DNA of 64,000 nucleotides from Thermococcus sp. JdF3 (GTDB lineage Archaea; Methanobacteriota_B; Thermococci; Thermococcales; Thermococcaceae), in NCBI RefSeq assembly GCF_012027495.1, contig NZ_SNUK01000007.1:1-64000 (forward strand), written 5' to 3'. Every line of letters begins with the position of its first letter. Position 1 is the stretch's first letter. Both the position numbers and the translations under genes were made by a program. This document shows, in pieces, positions 34,515 to 43,425 of this stretch. The notes below the pieces were generated by a model, which did no database searches, had not been told where the DNA came from, and saw only the letters and a program-made list of their open reading frames with translations.

Positions 34515-35499
34515 GCTCAACTGGGGAAGGATAGGCATTTACTTCGGGACGGTTGCCCTCATCTACGCCCTTTCGCCCTGGGCGGAGCCCCTCAGCGCCA
34601 TCAAGGAGCCATCGGCAATTTTAGCGCTGTTTATGACCGCGCGTGAGGTGGCGAAGGGGCTGGGGAGGGAGCTCCTCGCTGAGTTTCTCGTGCCGCTCGG
34701 CCTCTCGGCCGCGGCCCTTCTCATCCCGATCCCGGGGTGGCGCCTCCCGCTGGCCCTGATTTCATTCGGCGCTGGGGTTGCACTCACCGCGCCGAATCTG
34801 GAGGAGCGGGCCAGGGTCGTTAGGGGGGTTGGGGTCTTTCTGGCCCTCTATGGCCTGTCCAGAACGCCCCCGCTGATGGTCTACGGAAGCGCCTTCAGCT
34901 ACGCCGGGGCCGCATTCCTGCTCGGCTACGCCGCCTCAGAACTCGTCGAAAGGTACCCCTGGATGGAGGTCATCGAGAGGAACCTGCTTGGAATAGGTGC
35001 CCTCGGCGGTGTTTTGGGCCTTTACGTTTCCGTCAGAGGGGGACTCAGCGAGAGCCACCCAGAGCTGGTCTTCTACGGGGAGTGGCTGGTGCTCGTCCTG
35101 GGCGTCGTTCTGGCCGGATCGATGGTGTACTCCCACGTGGCGGGGCATGACCCGGAGCGCTACCTCCTCGAGCAGTGGCGGAGGCACGAGGCAAAAACGC
35201 TGGAGAGGCTGGGCCCAGAGATGATGGAAGCCAGAAGGGCCGTTGAGGATTTCGTCGTGCGCGGCAGGAGGGGACCGCTGGTGGCGTTCGTAACCTATTA
35301 CGGTGCGAGGCTCTTCGGGGACAGGGAGGAGTTTGAAGCGCTCATCTCGAAGGTGGCGGACTACGAGGGAAAACCGATCTCCCCCCTCATGCCGCTCTGG
35401 ATAAGGCGGCGCTATGAGAGGGCCGAGCTTGAGAGGAGGAAGAGGATTGTGGAGGAAGTTTTTGAAGGATTGAGGGACCTGATGGGGTGGAAGCCATGA
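34507..35499 (+). CDS. Membrane protein of the TGase-MoxR-DUF58 operon
   Basis: 330 aa with about eight membrane segments in the first 220 residues and a charged cytosolic C-terminal third (EQWRRHEAKTLERLGPEMMEARRAVEDFVV). Not assigned to a named family. The start is TTG at 34507, eight nt inside the previous gene, with GGAGGTG six nt upstream. It overlaps the MoxR ATPase gene as ATGA. Confidence 0.78.
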   Translation: MFKLNWGRIGIYFGTVALIYALSPWAEPLSAIKEPSAILALFMTAREVAKGLGRELLAEFLVPLGLSAAALLIPIPGWRLPLALISFGAGVALTAPNLEERARVVRGVGVFLALYGLSRTPPLMVYGSAFSYAGAAFLLGYAASELVERYPWMEVIERNLLGIGALGGVLGLYVSVRGGLSESHPELVFYGEWLVLVLGVVLAGSMVYSHVAGHDPERYLLEQWRRHEAKTLERLGPEMMEARRAVEDFVVRGRRGPLVAFVTYYGARLFGDREEFEALISKVADYEGKPISPLMPLWIRRRYERAELERRKRIVEEVFEGLRDLMGWKP

Positions 35500-36470
35500 C
35501 CGAGATTGAGGAAGCCTCCAAGAAGCTTGAAGAGATTGTGGAGAGAATTTCAACCGTCTACATCGGAAACGAGGAAGTCATAAGGAAGACCCTGGCGGCG
35601 GCTCTCGTCAACGGGAACGTCCTCTTTGAGGACTACCCCGGCCTGGGGAAGACACTCCTGGCCAAAGCCTTTGGGAGGGTTCTGGGCCTGAAATACACCC
35701 GCGTTCAGTTCACCCCGGACCTGCTCCCCGCGGACATACTGGGAACGAAGGTGTGGCGCCAGAACCTCGGGACGTTCGAGCTCATAAAGGGGCCGATCTT
35801 CACCCACGTCCTTCTGGCGGACGAGATAAACCGCGCTCCCCCCAAGACCCAGTCCGCTCTACTCGAGGCAATGGAGGAGCGCCAGGTCACGATAGAGGGT
35901 GAGACCTTCCCCCTGGAGCGGCCGTTCTTCGTCATCGCAACACAGAACCCGATAGAGTTCGAGGGAACCTACCCCCTCCCCGAGGCCCAGCTCGACAGGT
36001 TCCTCCTCAGGCTGCGCGTGGGCTATCCAAAGAGCCTGGAAGATGAGATGGCAATCCTCGAAGCGCGTTTGAGCTGGAGAAAGGACGACCCAACGGCGGA
36101 CATGGAACCGATGATCGACAGAGAGACGTTCGTAAGAATCCAGGACCTCGTGGAGGAGAGAATTTTCACCAGCAGGGACATCGTGAGGTACATCTCGGAG
36201 CTCGTGAGGAACGCCCGGGCGGATTCCAGGGTGGAGGCCGGCCCGAGTCCCAGGGGCGGAATCGCATTGATGAAGGTGGCAAAGGCAAACGCCCTTCTGG
36301 AGGGCAGGGACTACGTTCTCCCCGACGACGTCAAGGCCTTCGCCATCGACGCCCTGGCCCACAGGGTCGTCATCAGGGCGGAGTACTCCTTCGAGGGCAT
36401 CAGGGGAGAGGACGTTATAATGGAAGCCCTGGAAAAGACCCCCGTTCCCAAAGGGGCGGAAGGAAGATGA
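35496..36470 (+). CDS. MoxR family AAA+ ATPase
   Basis: 324 aa. Walker A EDYPGLGKTLLAKAF (about 48), Walker B HVLLADEINRAPPKTQSALLEAMEE, sensor 1 FVIATQNPIEFEGTYPLPEAQLDRF. MoxR ATPases act as chaperones or activators for partner proteins, commonly a DUF58/VWA protein encoded next door, as here. Cytosolic. ATGA overlaps on both sides support translational coupling. Confidence 0.95.
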   Translation: MTEIEEASKKLEEIVERISTVYIGNEEVIRKTLAAALVNGNVLFEDYPGLGKTLLAKAFGRVLGLKYTRVQFTPDLLPADILGTKVWRQNLGTFELIKGPIFTHVLLADEINRAPPKTQSALLEAMEERQVTIEGETFPLERPFFVIATQNPIEFEGTYPLPEAQLDRFLLRLRVGYPKSLEDEMAILEARLSWRKDDPTADMEPMIDRETFVRIQDLVEERIFTSRDIVRYISELVRNARADSRVEAGPSPRGGIALMKVAKANALLEGRDYVLPDDVKAFAIDALAHRVVIRAEYSFEGIRGEDVIMEALEKTPVPKGAEGR

Positions 36471-37720
36471 GGAAGAACCTGACGGGCTACCTCCTATGGG
36501 CACTCCTCATGGGGACGCTTTTTCTCTCCCCCGGGATGATAGGCCTGGCCACGGTGCCCCTCTCCATCCTGGCCCTCGGGACGCTGATCGAACCGCCGAA
36601 GGGCATAACCGTGGTGAGGAGGATATCCAGGAGGGAGGTGCGGCTCGGCGAGGAGGTCGAGGTCAGGGTGCGCGTCACGGTCGAACGCGGCATGGGCATA
36701 GTGGTCGTCAGGGACCCCCTGCCCGGGAGCGTGGCGCTGACCGGGGGCAGCAGCGTCGGGGTATTCTTCAAGGGGCTCAAGCCACTGCAGGTTGAATACA
36801 CATACAGGATAAAGCCCGTCCTCAGGGGCGTTTACACCCTGCCCAGGAGCGAGGTGACCACAAGGAGTCCCCTCGGGACCCGCTATCTGTGGGGGCTCTA
36901 CGGGGAGGAGCTGAGGATAAGGGCCGTTCCCAGGGTGCTGAGAGAGGTATCGGTGATTGAAACCCGGAGAAAGGCCAGAATAAGCGTCCCGGAGACGAGC
37001 TACTCCATAAGGGGGCCCATCTCAACGGACTTCAAGGAGATAAGGAACTACCAGACGGGGGATCCGATGAAGCTCATAAACTGGAAGGCGACCGCGAGGA
37101 TGGGGGAGGTGCTCGTCAACGAGTTCGAGAGGGAAGGAAAGAAGACCGTGCTCTTCATTGTGGACGCCCGGGAGGCGATGAAGATAGGAAAGGAGAGCGA
37201 GAGCCCCTACGAACACGCCATGAACCTCGTGGCCTCCATGGCCCACCGCTTCCTGAGAAAGGATTACCACGTGGGGCTCTATCTGCTGGGAGCGGGAAAG
37301 TTCATCCCACCCGCCACGGGACCCAGACAGCTCCATGAAATCGTTAGAACCATGATGAGCTTTGAGAGGGTCCAAACTGAGGAGGAAAGGCTCGACGACG
37401 CGGTGGAGAGGCTGAGGAGGATACTCATCCAGTACACTCCCCTGGTGGTCTACGTCTCCAACATCCTGGAGGGAACGTGGACCGAGACGAGGAGGGGAAT
37501 GCTCACCGTGAGGGCCATGGGGCGGGGCAGGACGAGGCCTATGGTGATAGACATCTCGGTCTATCCGACCCTCGACCCGGGGACCGGGACGCTGATGGAG
37601 ATGGAGAAGAGGGCGATAATGGAAGACCTGGAGAAAACCGGAGCCCGCGTCATCCGCTGGCTGCCCGGCGAGGAGGAAACGGGCAGGATAGTAACCAGGC
37701 TTCTGGGGGAGATAAGATGA
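36467..37720 (+). CDS. DUF58 domain membrane protein
   Basis: 417 aa. Two N-terminal membrane segments are followed by a beta domain and then DUF58 with the signature RGPISTDFKEIRNYQTGDPMKLINWKATARMGEVLVNEFE (about 185-225), continuing into a VWA-like fold (TVLFIVDAREAMKIG). Usually works with MoxR. ATGA overlaps with neighbours. Confidence 0.93.
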   Translation: MRKNLTGYLLWALLMGTLFLSPGMIGLATVPLSILALGTLIEPPKGITVVRRISRREVRLGEEVEVRVRVTVERGMGIVVVRDPLPGSVALTGGSSVGVFFKGLKPLQVEYTYRIKPVLRGVYTLPRSEVTTRSPLGTRYLWGLYGEELRIRAVPRVLREVSVIETRRKARISVPETSYSIRGPISTDFKEIRNYQTGDPMKLINWKATARMGEVLVNEFEREGKKTVLFIVDAREAMKIGKESESPYEHAMNLVASMAHRFLRKDYHVGLYLLGAGKFIPPATGPRQLHEIVRTMMSFERVQTEEERLDDAVERLRRILIQYTPLVVYVSNILEGTWTETRRGMLTVRAMGRGRTRPMVIDISVYPTLDPGTGTLMEMEKRAIMEDLEKTGARVIRWLPGEEETGRIVTRLLGEIR

Positions 37721-38583
37721 GCCTCACTGCCGCAAAATTCGCGGTTGTTCTTCCCGCGGCGGCTCTGACCGCGCTGGCGTATTCCAGCGTCGCTGGAGTG
37801 AGCGGCTACGCACTTCCAGCCGCACTCGCGGCGATCCTGCTGGGGGTCTTTCTATCCAGCGGCTCCGCCAGCAGGGCCGTCTCCCTCTCGATGACCCTCT
37901 ACGCGGTCCCGTACACGATCGGGGCGTCGCAGTTCCTGCCCGTGGCATTTCCCGAAGCCTACAGGAGCCTGGGGGAGGCAATACTGACCAGCCCGTACTT
38001 CTCATCGGCGATCCCGATATTCGCCCTCGTTGCCCTGGGAATCACCGCGGACTACGTGGAGACCGCCGAGGAGTGGGAAAGCGTTCTTAATGAGCTGGGC
38101 GGGCAGGAAGTCGGAAAGAGAACGCTGCTCTACAGCCTTCTCTTCCTGCTGGCAGCATTCGTTCTCTCCCCGGCCGTCTTCTGGCTGGGCGGCCGCCTGG
38201 GAATCTCGGCGGCTGGCTCTCTGCTGCCGCTGATTCTCCTCACGGTGGGGCTGGTCGTCGCATACTCCTCCATCGAGAGCGGGAACCACAGGAGGGTGGT
38301 CGTTGCAGTGGAAACCCCCCCGTTCAACGGGAGCGTGGTTATCCAGACCCCAAAAAGGACGCTGACCCTGCCGGTGAGCCGCTCCATGGGCTTCGAGTGG
38401 GAGACCGTGAGACTGGAGGCCGAAACGGGGGAGAGACCGAGGAGGGTCCTTCTCAGAACGGAGGAAAAAGAAGAAGCCCTAAGCCCCCTGATTGAAAGCG
38501 TCGATCAGGGGACCCTCTTCCTGCTCTACCGGGTGGAAAAAGAGAAGGTTAATATACACCGGCGCCGAAGAATAGGAGGGTGA
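37717..38583 (+). CDS. Membrane protein, last gene of the TGase-MoxR-DUF58 operon
   Basis: 288 aa with six or seven hydrophobic segments in the first 190 residues and a soluble beta-rich C-terminal part (VVVAVETPPFNGSVVIQTPKRTLTLPV). No named family. Starts at ATGA overlapping the DUF58 stop. Its last codons contain the promoter of the following PH-domain gene. Confidence 0.78.
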   Translation: MSLTAAKFAVVLPAAALTALAYSSVAGVSGYALPAALAAILLGVFLSSGSASRAVSLSMTLYAVPYTIGASQFLPVAFPEAYRSLGEAILTSPYFSSAIPIFALVALGITADYVETAEEWESVLNELGGQEVGKRTLLYSLLFLLAAFVLSPAVFWLGGRLGISAAGSLLPLILLTVGLVVAYSSIESGNHRRVVVAVETPPFNGSVVIQTPKRTLTLPVSRSMGFEWETVRLEAETGERPRRVLLRTEEKEEALSPLIESVDQGTLFLLYRVEKEKVNIHRRRRIGG

Positions 38584-38588
38584 GAGTA

Positions 38589-39167
38589 ATGGGCAACAAC
38601 CTTCCAAAGTCCGTTTTGAGACACCTGGAGCCGAATGAGGATGTTCTGTTCACCGTCCGCAAGAAGATAAGCGTGGAGAAGCCGAAGTGGCTCATAGTAA
38701 CCAACAGGAGGATAATCTACCTCGACGAGAAGATACTCGGGAGGTACGAGATAAAGGCCATACCGTATCAGAAGCTCGAGGAAGTCACCGTTGAGCTGGG
38801 AGTCATGTCCTCCGAGTTCCTCATAAAGGGCGAGGAGAACATAAGGCTCAAGCTCGGCTGGATGAACAAGGAGCAGGCGAGGAATACAATAAACGCCATA
38901 AAGGACGCCCTGAACGCGATAGCCGTCGAACCGGTGACGATAGAGGTCAAGAAGGGCCTGACCCACGAGACGTGGGTTCTGAAGAAACCCAAGGAGTTCG
39001 TGAGCAGGGTCGTCTCGGCTGGAGCCACAGTCCAGCACCATCCCGCGACCGCTGAGAAAGATGACCCCCTGGAGAAGCTGAAGAAGCTCAAGGAGCTCTA
39101 CGACATGGGCGTTATAAGTGCCGAAGAGTACGAAGAAAAGAGAAAGAAGCTTCTCGAGCAGATTTAA
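38589..39167 (+). CDS. PH-like domain protein with C-terminal SHOCT motif
   Basis: 192 aa cytosolic protein. The N-terminal half is a bacterial-PH-like domain (DVLFTVRKKISVEKPKWLIVTNRRIIYLDEKILGRYEIKAIPYQKLEEV). The C-terminal 30 residues form a SHOCT helix pair (DPLEKLKKLKELYDMGVISAEEYEEKRKKLLEQI). These combinations are common in prokaryotes; function unknown. GGGTGAG precedes the ATG and a TATA-like TTAATATAC lies at about 38550, so it may have its own promoter. Confidence 0.85.
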   Translation: MGNNLPKSVLRHLEPNEDVLFTVRKKISVEKPKWLIVTNRRIIYLDEKILGRYEIKAIPYQKLEEVTVELGVMSSEFLIKGEENIRLKLGWMNKEQARNTINAIKDALNAIAVEPVTIEVKKGLTHETWVLKKPKEFVSRVVSAGATVQHHPATAEKDDPLEKLKKLKELYDMGVISAEEYEEKRKKLLEQI

Positions 39168-41332
39168 CCCCTTTTCTTCCAGATTATCAGAGCCACCCCG
39201 AGCAGGAGAAGGGCGGCGAGGAGGTAGGGGAGAGGGTTCTCTTCAATTGGCCCGTGGACTATCGTCATTGTTGGCATCGCTGGAGCCGTTTCGGTTTCAA
39301 CGATGGGAGGCTCATCCCTTAGAACCACAACCGTGGAGTTCACGAAGCCGTAGAGGGTCACGTTGAGCGGTTCAAGCTCCCCCCAGGAAGAGCCCCTGTA
39401 GAGCTCCACAGAGAAGGCCGTTCCGTTGGGGAGCGGGGCGACGGTGAAGTAGTAGCCTGTCGAGGACCTGAGCAGGGGCCTCGGCTCCGCCAGCTCCGGG
39501 AGGCTGCCCTTAATCCAGAGGCCGCCCGTGAGGTTGGTGGCGTTGATGGCTATAAGCGCTGGAACATCGTTCCCCGAATAGTAGCGCAGCTTTGCCGGTT
39601 CACTGGCCTTTTCCCCGGTTTCGACCACGACGTCGAGCCAGGCCCTTTGAGCCTTCACCTCCGGAACCTCCACGAGTATCTCGGTTGAATTCCACGAGAG
39701 AACCCTCGCCTCAACGCCGCCGATGAGAACCCTTCCGGAGGAGCCGAAGCCCGCACCTCCAATGAGGATTCTCTGACCGGGCTCTGCGGTGTAGGGAGTT
39801 ACCGAGCCGATGAGAGGTTCGTTCTGCTCTCCCTCGACGTGGAAGACATAGAAGCTGTTGTGCAGGAGTTCCAGGAATGCTTTTCCACCGGAGACCCTCA
39901 TCCCGGCGCCGGTCAGGGCGTCGCGGTAGGTTCCATCCTCCCAGTCCAGGGGAAGCGTGAGGTTCCTCTGAGAGCCTTTGTTCATGACCACGAAAAGCCT
40001 GTGGTTCCCAAAGGTCCTCTCGAATGCCCATACGGAGTAGTTGGCATAAACCGTTCTGAAGTCTCCAAAGGCCAGGGCATCGTTGGTCTTTCTCAGCTCT
40101 GCCAGCGTTCTGATTATCCTCGCCGCCTCGGTGGTGTTGTTGAAGACCATCATCGGCCGGTTGTACGGGTCGCCCTTTCCGTCCCCGCTCACCAAGTAGC
40201 TCTCGTCACCGTAGTATATCACCGGAATCCCGGGCAGGGTCATCGTCAGTGCCAGAGCCATGTGGAAGCGCTCCACCGCGTCGTCCCGCTTTGCCTCGTT
40301 AAGGAAGCGAACCAGGTCGTGGCTGTCGAGGAAGTTGAGTTGCTTGTTCGGGTAGACGAAGAGAGAATAATAGTCCTCAAGCGTTCTGGAGAGGGTTTCA
40401 AGACTTCCCACGAAGCCGAGAGTCCTCACGATATCCTCCCTTACGGGTATGTTGAGGACCGGCGAGACGTTGGAATAGCGATAGAGCTCATAGAGGTCGT
40501 CGGTTTTCTCGGGAGAGAGTGAGTAGTACTCCCCATAGATGAAGAGCGGGGCTTTGGAGTAGAGACGCAGGTAGAAGCTCTCAAGCCAGCCGAGTTCCAT
40601 GTGCTTGACGGCATCAATCCTGAAGCCGCAGACTCCGGAGTTAACGAAGAGGAGCGCGCCCTCGGTGAGGTATGAATCGACCCAGGGATTGAGCTGGTTG
40701 AAGTCGGCTAAGCCAAAGAGGTTGGCGTACTTGAGGGGAATCCCCTCCCATGTGAAGATGTTGCCGTTGTGGTGGTAGACGTTCTCTCTGATCCCGGTGT
40801 ATGGGTTTACCGTAGCGTTCTTGGTGTCCCGGTAGTAGTCAGTTACAAAGGTGCCGTTGTCGTAGAGGGCCCCAAATTCGCCGTCCATTGCCGGGCCTGC
40901 GTGGTTGGGCACGTAGTCGACGATTACGCATATATCCCTCTTTTCGGCCTCCTTCACGAGCCTCCTGAAATCCTCCCAGGTTCCAAAGTGCTCCTCTATG
41001 CGCTTGTAGTCCCTCGTCCAGTAGCCGTGGTACGGAGCACTTCCATGAGCCATTTTGTTGATGTTGTCGTTCACGGGGGAGACCCATATCATGGAGACGC
41101 CGAGGCTCGCTATGTAGTCCAGCCTCCCGGTGAGGCCTTCCAGGTCACCGCCCCAGTAGAGGCGGTAGTTGGTGTGGGTCGGGTCATAAAAGGGCTCGTT
41201 GTTGCTCTGGTTCCCATCGTAGAAGCGGTCAACCATCACTTGGTATATGACGCCTCGCTCGGGTACCGCATGGGCCCCAGCGGGAGGCAGTATCAGAAGC
41301 AGCATCAAAATCATAGCCAGGGCTGCCCTCAT
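39164..41332 (-). CDS. Cyclomaltodextrin glucanotransferase (GH13)
   Basis: 722 aa, extracellular. Signal peptide (LAMILMLLLILPPAGAHA), GH13 barrel with nucleophile Asp in FRIDAVKHMELG, acid/base Glu in FIYGEYYS and transition-state Asp in LNFLDSHDLVRF. These are followed by an IPT/TIG domain D (IGSVTPYTAEPGQRILIGGAGFGSSG), a divergent starch-binding-like region, and a C-terminal membrane helix (PYLLAALLLLGVALIIWKKRG). The domain order and the YQVMVDRFYDGN N-terminus match archaeal CGTases, which make cyclodextrins from starch; an alpha-amylase-like activity is the alternative. ATG 41332 has GGTGAT upstream. A TGM operator covers the start region. Ends four nt inside the PH-domain gene, convergent. 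Confidence 0.88.
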   Translation of the reverse strand: MRAALAMILMLLLILPPAGAHAVPERGVIYQVMVDRFYDGNQSNNEPFYDPTHTNYRLYWGGDLEGLTGRLDYIASLGVSMIWVSPVNDNINKMAHGSAPYHGYWTRDYKRIEEHFGTWEDFRRLVKEAEKRDICVIVDYVPNHAGPAMDGEFGALYDNGTFVTDYYRDTKNATVNPYTGIRENVYHHNGNIFTWEGIPLKYANLFGLADFNQLNPWVDSYLTEGALLFVNSGVCGFRIDAVKHMELGWLESFYLRLYSKAPLFIYGEYYSLSPEKTDDLYELYRYSNVSPVLNIPVREDIVRTLGFVGSLETLSRTLEDYYSLFVYPNKQLNFLDSHDLVRFLNEAKRDDAVERFHMALALTMTLPGIPVIYYGDESYLVSGDGKGDPYNRPMMVFNNTTEAARIIRTLAELRKTNDALAFGDFRTVYANYSVWAFERTFGNHRLFVVMNKGSQRNLTLPLDWEDGTYRDALTGAGMRVSGGKAFLELLHNSFYVFHVEGEQNEPLIGSVTPYTAEPGQRILIGGAGFGSSGRVLIGGVEARVLSWNSTEILVEVPEVKAQRAWLDVVVETGEKASEPAKLRYYSGNDVPALIAINATNLTGGLWIKGSLPELAEPRPLLRSSTGYYFTVAPLPNGTAFSVELYRGSSWGELEPLNVTLYGFVNSTVVVLRDEPPIVETETAPAMPTMTIVHGPIEENPLPYLLAALLLLGVALIIWKKRG

Positions 41333-41334
41333 TA

Positions 41335-41351
41335 TATCACCAAAGGTGATA
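41335..41351 (-). promoter_or_regulatory. Thermococcales glycolytic motif (Tgr/TrmBL1 operator)
   Basis: TATCAC-CAAAG-GTGATA is an exact match to the TATCAC-N5-GTGATA consensus. It lies downstream of the minus-strand TATA box (CTTTTAAACC, 41361-41370) at the transcription start. In T. kodakarensis, Tgr bound in this position represses and maltotriose relieves repression. The CGTase should therefore be induced by starch degradation products. Confidence 0.9.
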
Positions 41352-41378
41352 AGGATGGGGGGTTTAAAAGCCTTCACA

Positions 41379-42041
41379 CTACTGTCTCGATATGTCTTTG
41401 AAGCTCAGGGAGACCGTGGAGCCCACGATAGAGCTGTTCGCGGCCTTGACGACCCGGAGCCTGTATTTGCCGCCCTCGAAATCCCACCGGAGCACCGTGC
41501 TGGCAGTCTCCTCAAAGAACGAGAGCAGCTCCGGGGAGTACCTCTCCACGATGTCCCGGTTGAGGAAGTACAGCGCCACGCGGCTCTTCTTCCCGACGAA
41601 GGTCGAGATGTTGCGGATCAGCCGTATGACCTCGTGCCGATCAAGGGCGATAAAGAGCTTGTGGATTCCAAGGACAGGATTGAAAACAACCTCCTCGGGG
41701 ACTATCTTCTTGTAGATCTCGGTGTAATACCTAAAATCGAGGAAGTACTTATCCACCTCCACCCTCCCGAAGACGCTTCCGATGTCCCTGCTACCTCCAA
41801 TCTTTATAACCGGGACATTCCTGAGGCCCTCAAGCTCCAGCCCCATGAGGTCCAGGCGGATGACGCTCTCCGCGAAGGCATCGGAGATATCGTCGATCAG
41901 GAGCGGTGTCCCCCGGGCCATGCACCTGCGGCAGACCAGGTAAAGGAGGAGCTCGGGGGAGGAAACCGCACTGTACTCGATGAGGACTGTCTCACCTGGC
42001 CTAAGTCCGAAAAGAATCGAGTCCACAGCGTGAGCGGCCAT
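41379..42041 (-). CDS. DUF257 family protein
   Basis: 220-aa protein of a family largely confined to Thermococcales, with a RecA/KaiC-like fold proposed. Landmarks are ILFGLRPGETVLIEYSAVSSPELLLYLV and PLLIDDISDAFAESVIRLDLMGLE. A Walker A is not obvious, so ATP binding is doubtful. GGTGATG precedes the ATG; a minus-strand TATA (CTTTTATACT) lies around 42080. Function unknown. Confidence 0.8.
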   Translation of the reverse strand: MAAHAVDSILFGLRPGETVLIEYSAVSSPELLLYLVCRRCMARGTPLLIDDISDAFAESVIRLDLMGLELEGLRNVPVIKIGGSRDIGSVFGRVEVDKYFLDFRYYTEIYKKIVPEEVVFNPVLGIHKLFIALDRHEVIRLIRNISTFVGKKSRVALYFLNRDIVERYSPELLSFFEETASTVLRWDFEGGKYRLRVVKAANSSIVGSTVSLSFKDISRQ

Positions 42042-42105
42042 TGTGACATCACCGGATACATTTTACAATGGCAAAGTATAAAAGGTTACCGCGGCGGCCG
42101 CCGTT

Positions 42106-43395
42106 TCACACTATTCTGGCCACCGTCAGGACTCTCGGAGAGACGAAGGATCCCCTGCGAACCGTCTCCCGCCCAACGGCGAGGATTGACCGCAGAACCT
42201 CGAAGGCGTTTCCTACAAGCATGTTGTCCCTGAAGGGCTGAAGCTCCCCGTTCCTCACGACGTATCCCAGCTCAACCGTCAGGGAGAAGTCGCCGCTGAC
42301 GGGGTTGGCGGTGTGCTCGCCGAAAACCTTCTTAACCACAACCCCCTCGAAGTCGCGGAGGCTCTCCCCTCCAGGCCTGACCAGCAGGTTGCTCGTCCCT
42401 ATGTGGGGCATGGTTCTGAAGTCCCGAACCGCGTTGCCCGTGCTCTCCATGCCCAGAAACGAAGCGTACGTGTGGTCGAGGAGGAAGGACTTCAGCACGC
42501 CATCCTCAACGAGAACCGTCCTTCTGGAAGGAGTCCCCTCACCGTCGAAGGAGTAGCTCCCAGGGAATCCCTCGAGGGAGGGGTCGTCGATGAGGGTAAG
42601 CCCTCCGGCGGTCGCAGGCTCACCGGGCCGCGAGAATCTGCTCCTGCCGAAGTAAACGCTGTCGCCGTAGAGGTTCTCAAGCAGAATCCCCAGAATCGCC
42701 CCAAATGCCTCGGGCTCAAGAACCAGCGCGCCGGAGTATCCCCCAAGCTTTCCGGCGGCGCCGCTCAGCTCCGCCTCCTCGATGGCAAGGGTTATAGCCC
42801 GCTCAAGCTCCTCAAATGGCTGAAGCGAGCGGTACGACTGATAGTATGAGCCGGTTCCCGTTCTCCCGCCGCCCCTGACCGCGTAGGCGGAAACGCTCAT
42901 TCCAGTGGAGCGCTCCTCGAGGAAAACACCGTTCGAGTTCGCAACGCCGTAGGTGTTGACGCCGAAAGCCAGCGAGCCGGAGAGGGTAATTCCCTCGCCC
43001 TTAAGCTCCGCCATCCTGGACGCAAAGTCGCCCGCTAGGGCGTGGGCGTCTTCAAAGGGAATCTCGTCGATGAGCCTGTCGTAGAGTCCACCGACGGGGC
43101 GCGGCTTTCCCCCTGAGGGGAATCCCGCAAAGGGCACCTCGCTTATCCTCGCGAGCTTTATCGTTCTTTTCACAAAATTTTCAAGCGTTTCACGGTCGTG
43201 GGCGAGTCCCGTGATGTAGGAGAAACCGAGTTTGCCCCTGTAGCCGATGCGGAGGCCTATCCCCGAATGGAACTTTCTCTGGGAGCGCTCCAGTCTCTCG
43301 CGCTCTATCCTGAAGGAGCCTCCCCTGCCCCTCTCCCAGTAAAGCTCCCACTCCACGTTCTCGCGCTCGAGGATTCCAATAAGTTCATCTATCAT
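42106..43395 (-). CDS. TldE/PmbA-type subunit of TldD/TldE protease
   Basis: 429 aa. Members of this family lack the HEXXXH site and pair with TldD to form a heterodimer that degrades unfolded peptides. Typical segments are GLRIGYRGKLGFSYITGL, GVANSNGVFLEERSTGMSVSAYAV and the C-terminal VFGEHTANPVSGDFSLTVELGYVVRNGE. GGTGA is four nt before the ATG. A ferritin-like gene separates it from tldD on the same strand. Confidence 0.88.
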   Translation of the reverse strand: MIDELIGILERENVEWELYWERGRGGSFRIERERLERSQRKFHSGIGLRIGYRGKLGFSYITGLAHDRETLENFVKRTIKLARISEVPFAGFPSGGKPRPVGGLYDRLIDEIPFEDAHALAGDFASRMAELKGEGITLSGSLAFGVNTYGVANSNGVFLEERSTGMSVSAYAVRGGGRTGTGSYYQSYRSLQPFEELERAITLAIEEAELSGAAGKLGGYSGALVLEPEAFGAILGILLENLYGDSVYFGRSRFSRPGEPATAGGLTLIDDPSLEGFPGSYSFDGEGTPSRRTVLVEDGVLKSFLLDHTYASFLGMESTGNAVRDFRTMPHIGTSNLLVRPGGESLRDFEGVVVKKVFGEHTANPVSGDFSLTVELGYVVRNGELQPFRDNMLVGNAFEVLRSILAVGRETVRRGSFVSPRVLTVARIV

Positions 43396-43425
43396 CGGTT
43401 CACCGGGGAGAGTTCGAAAAGGAAT

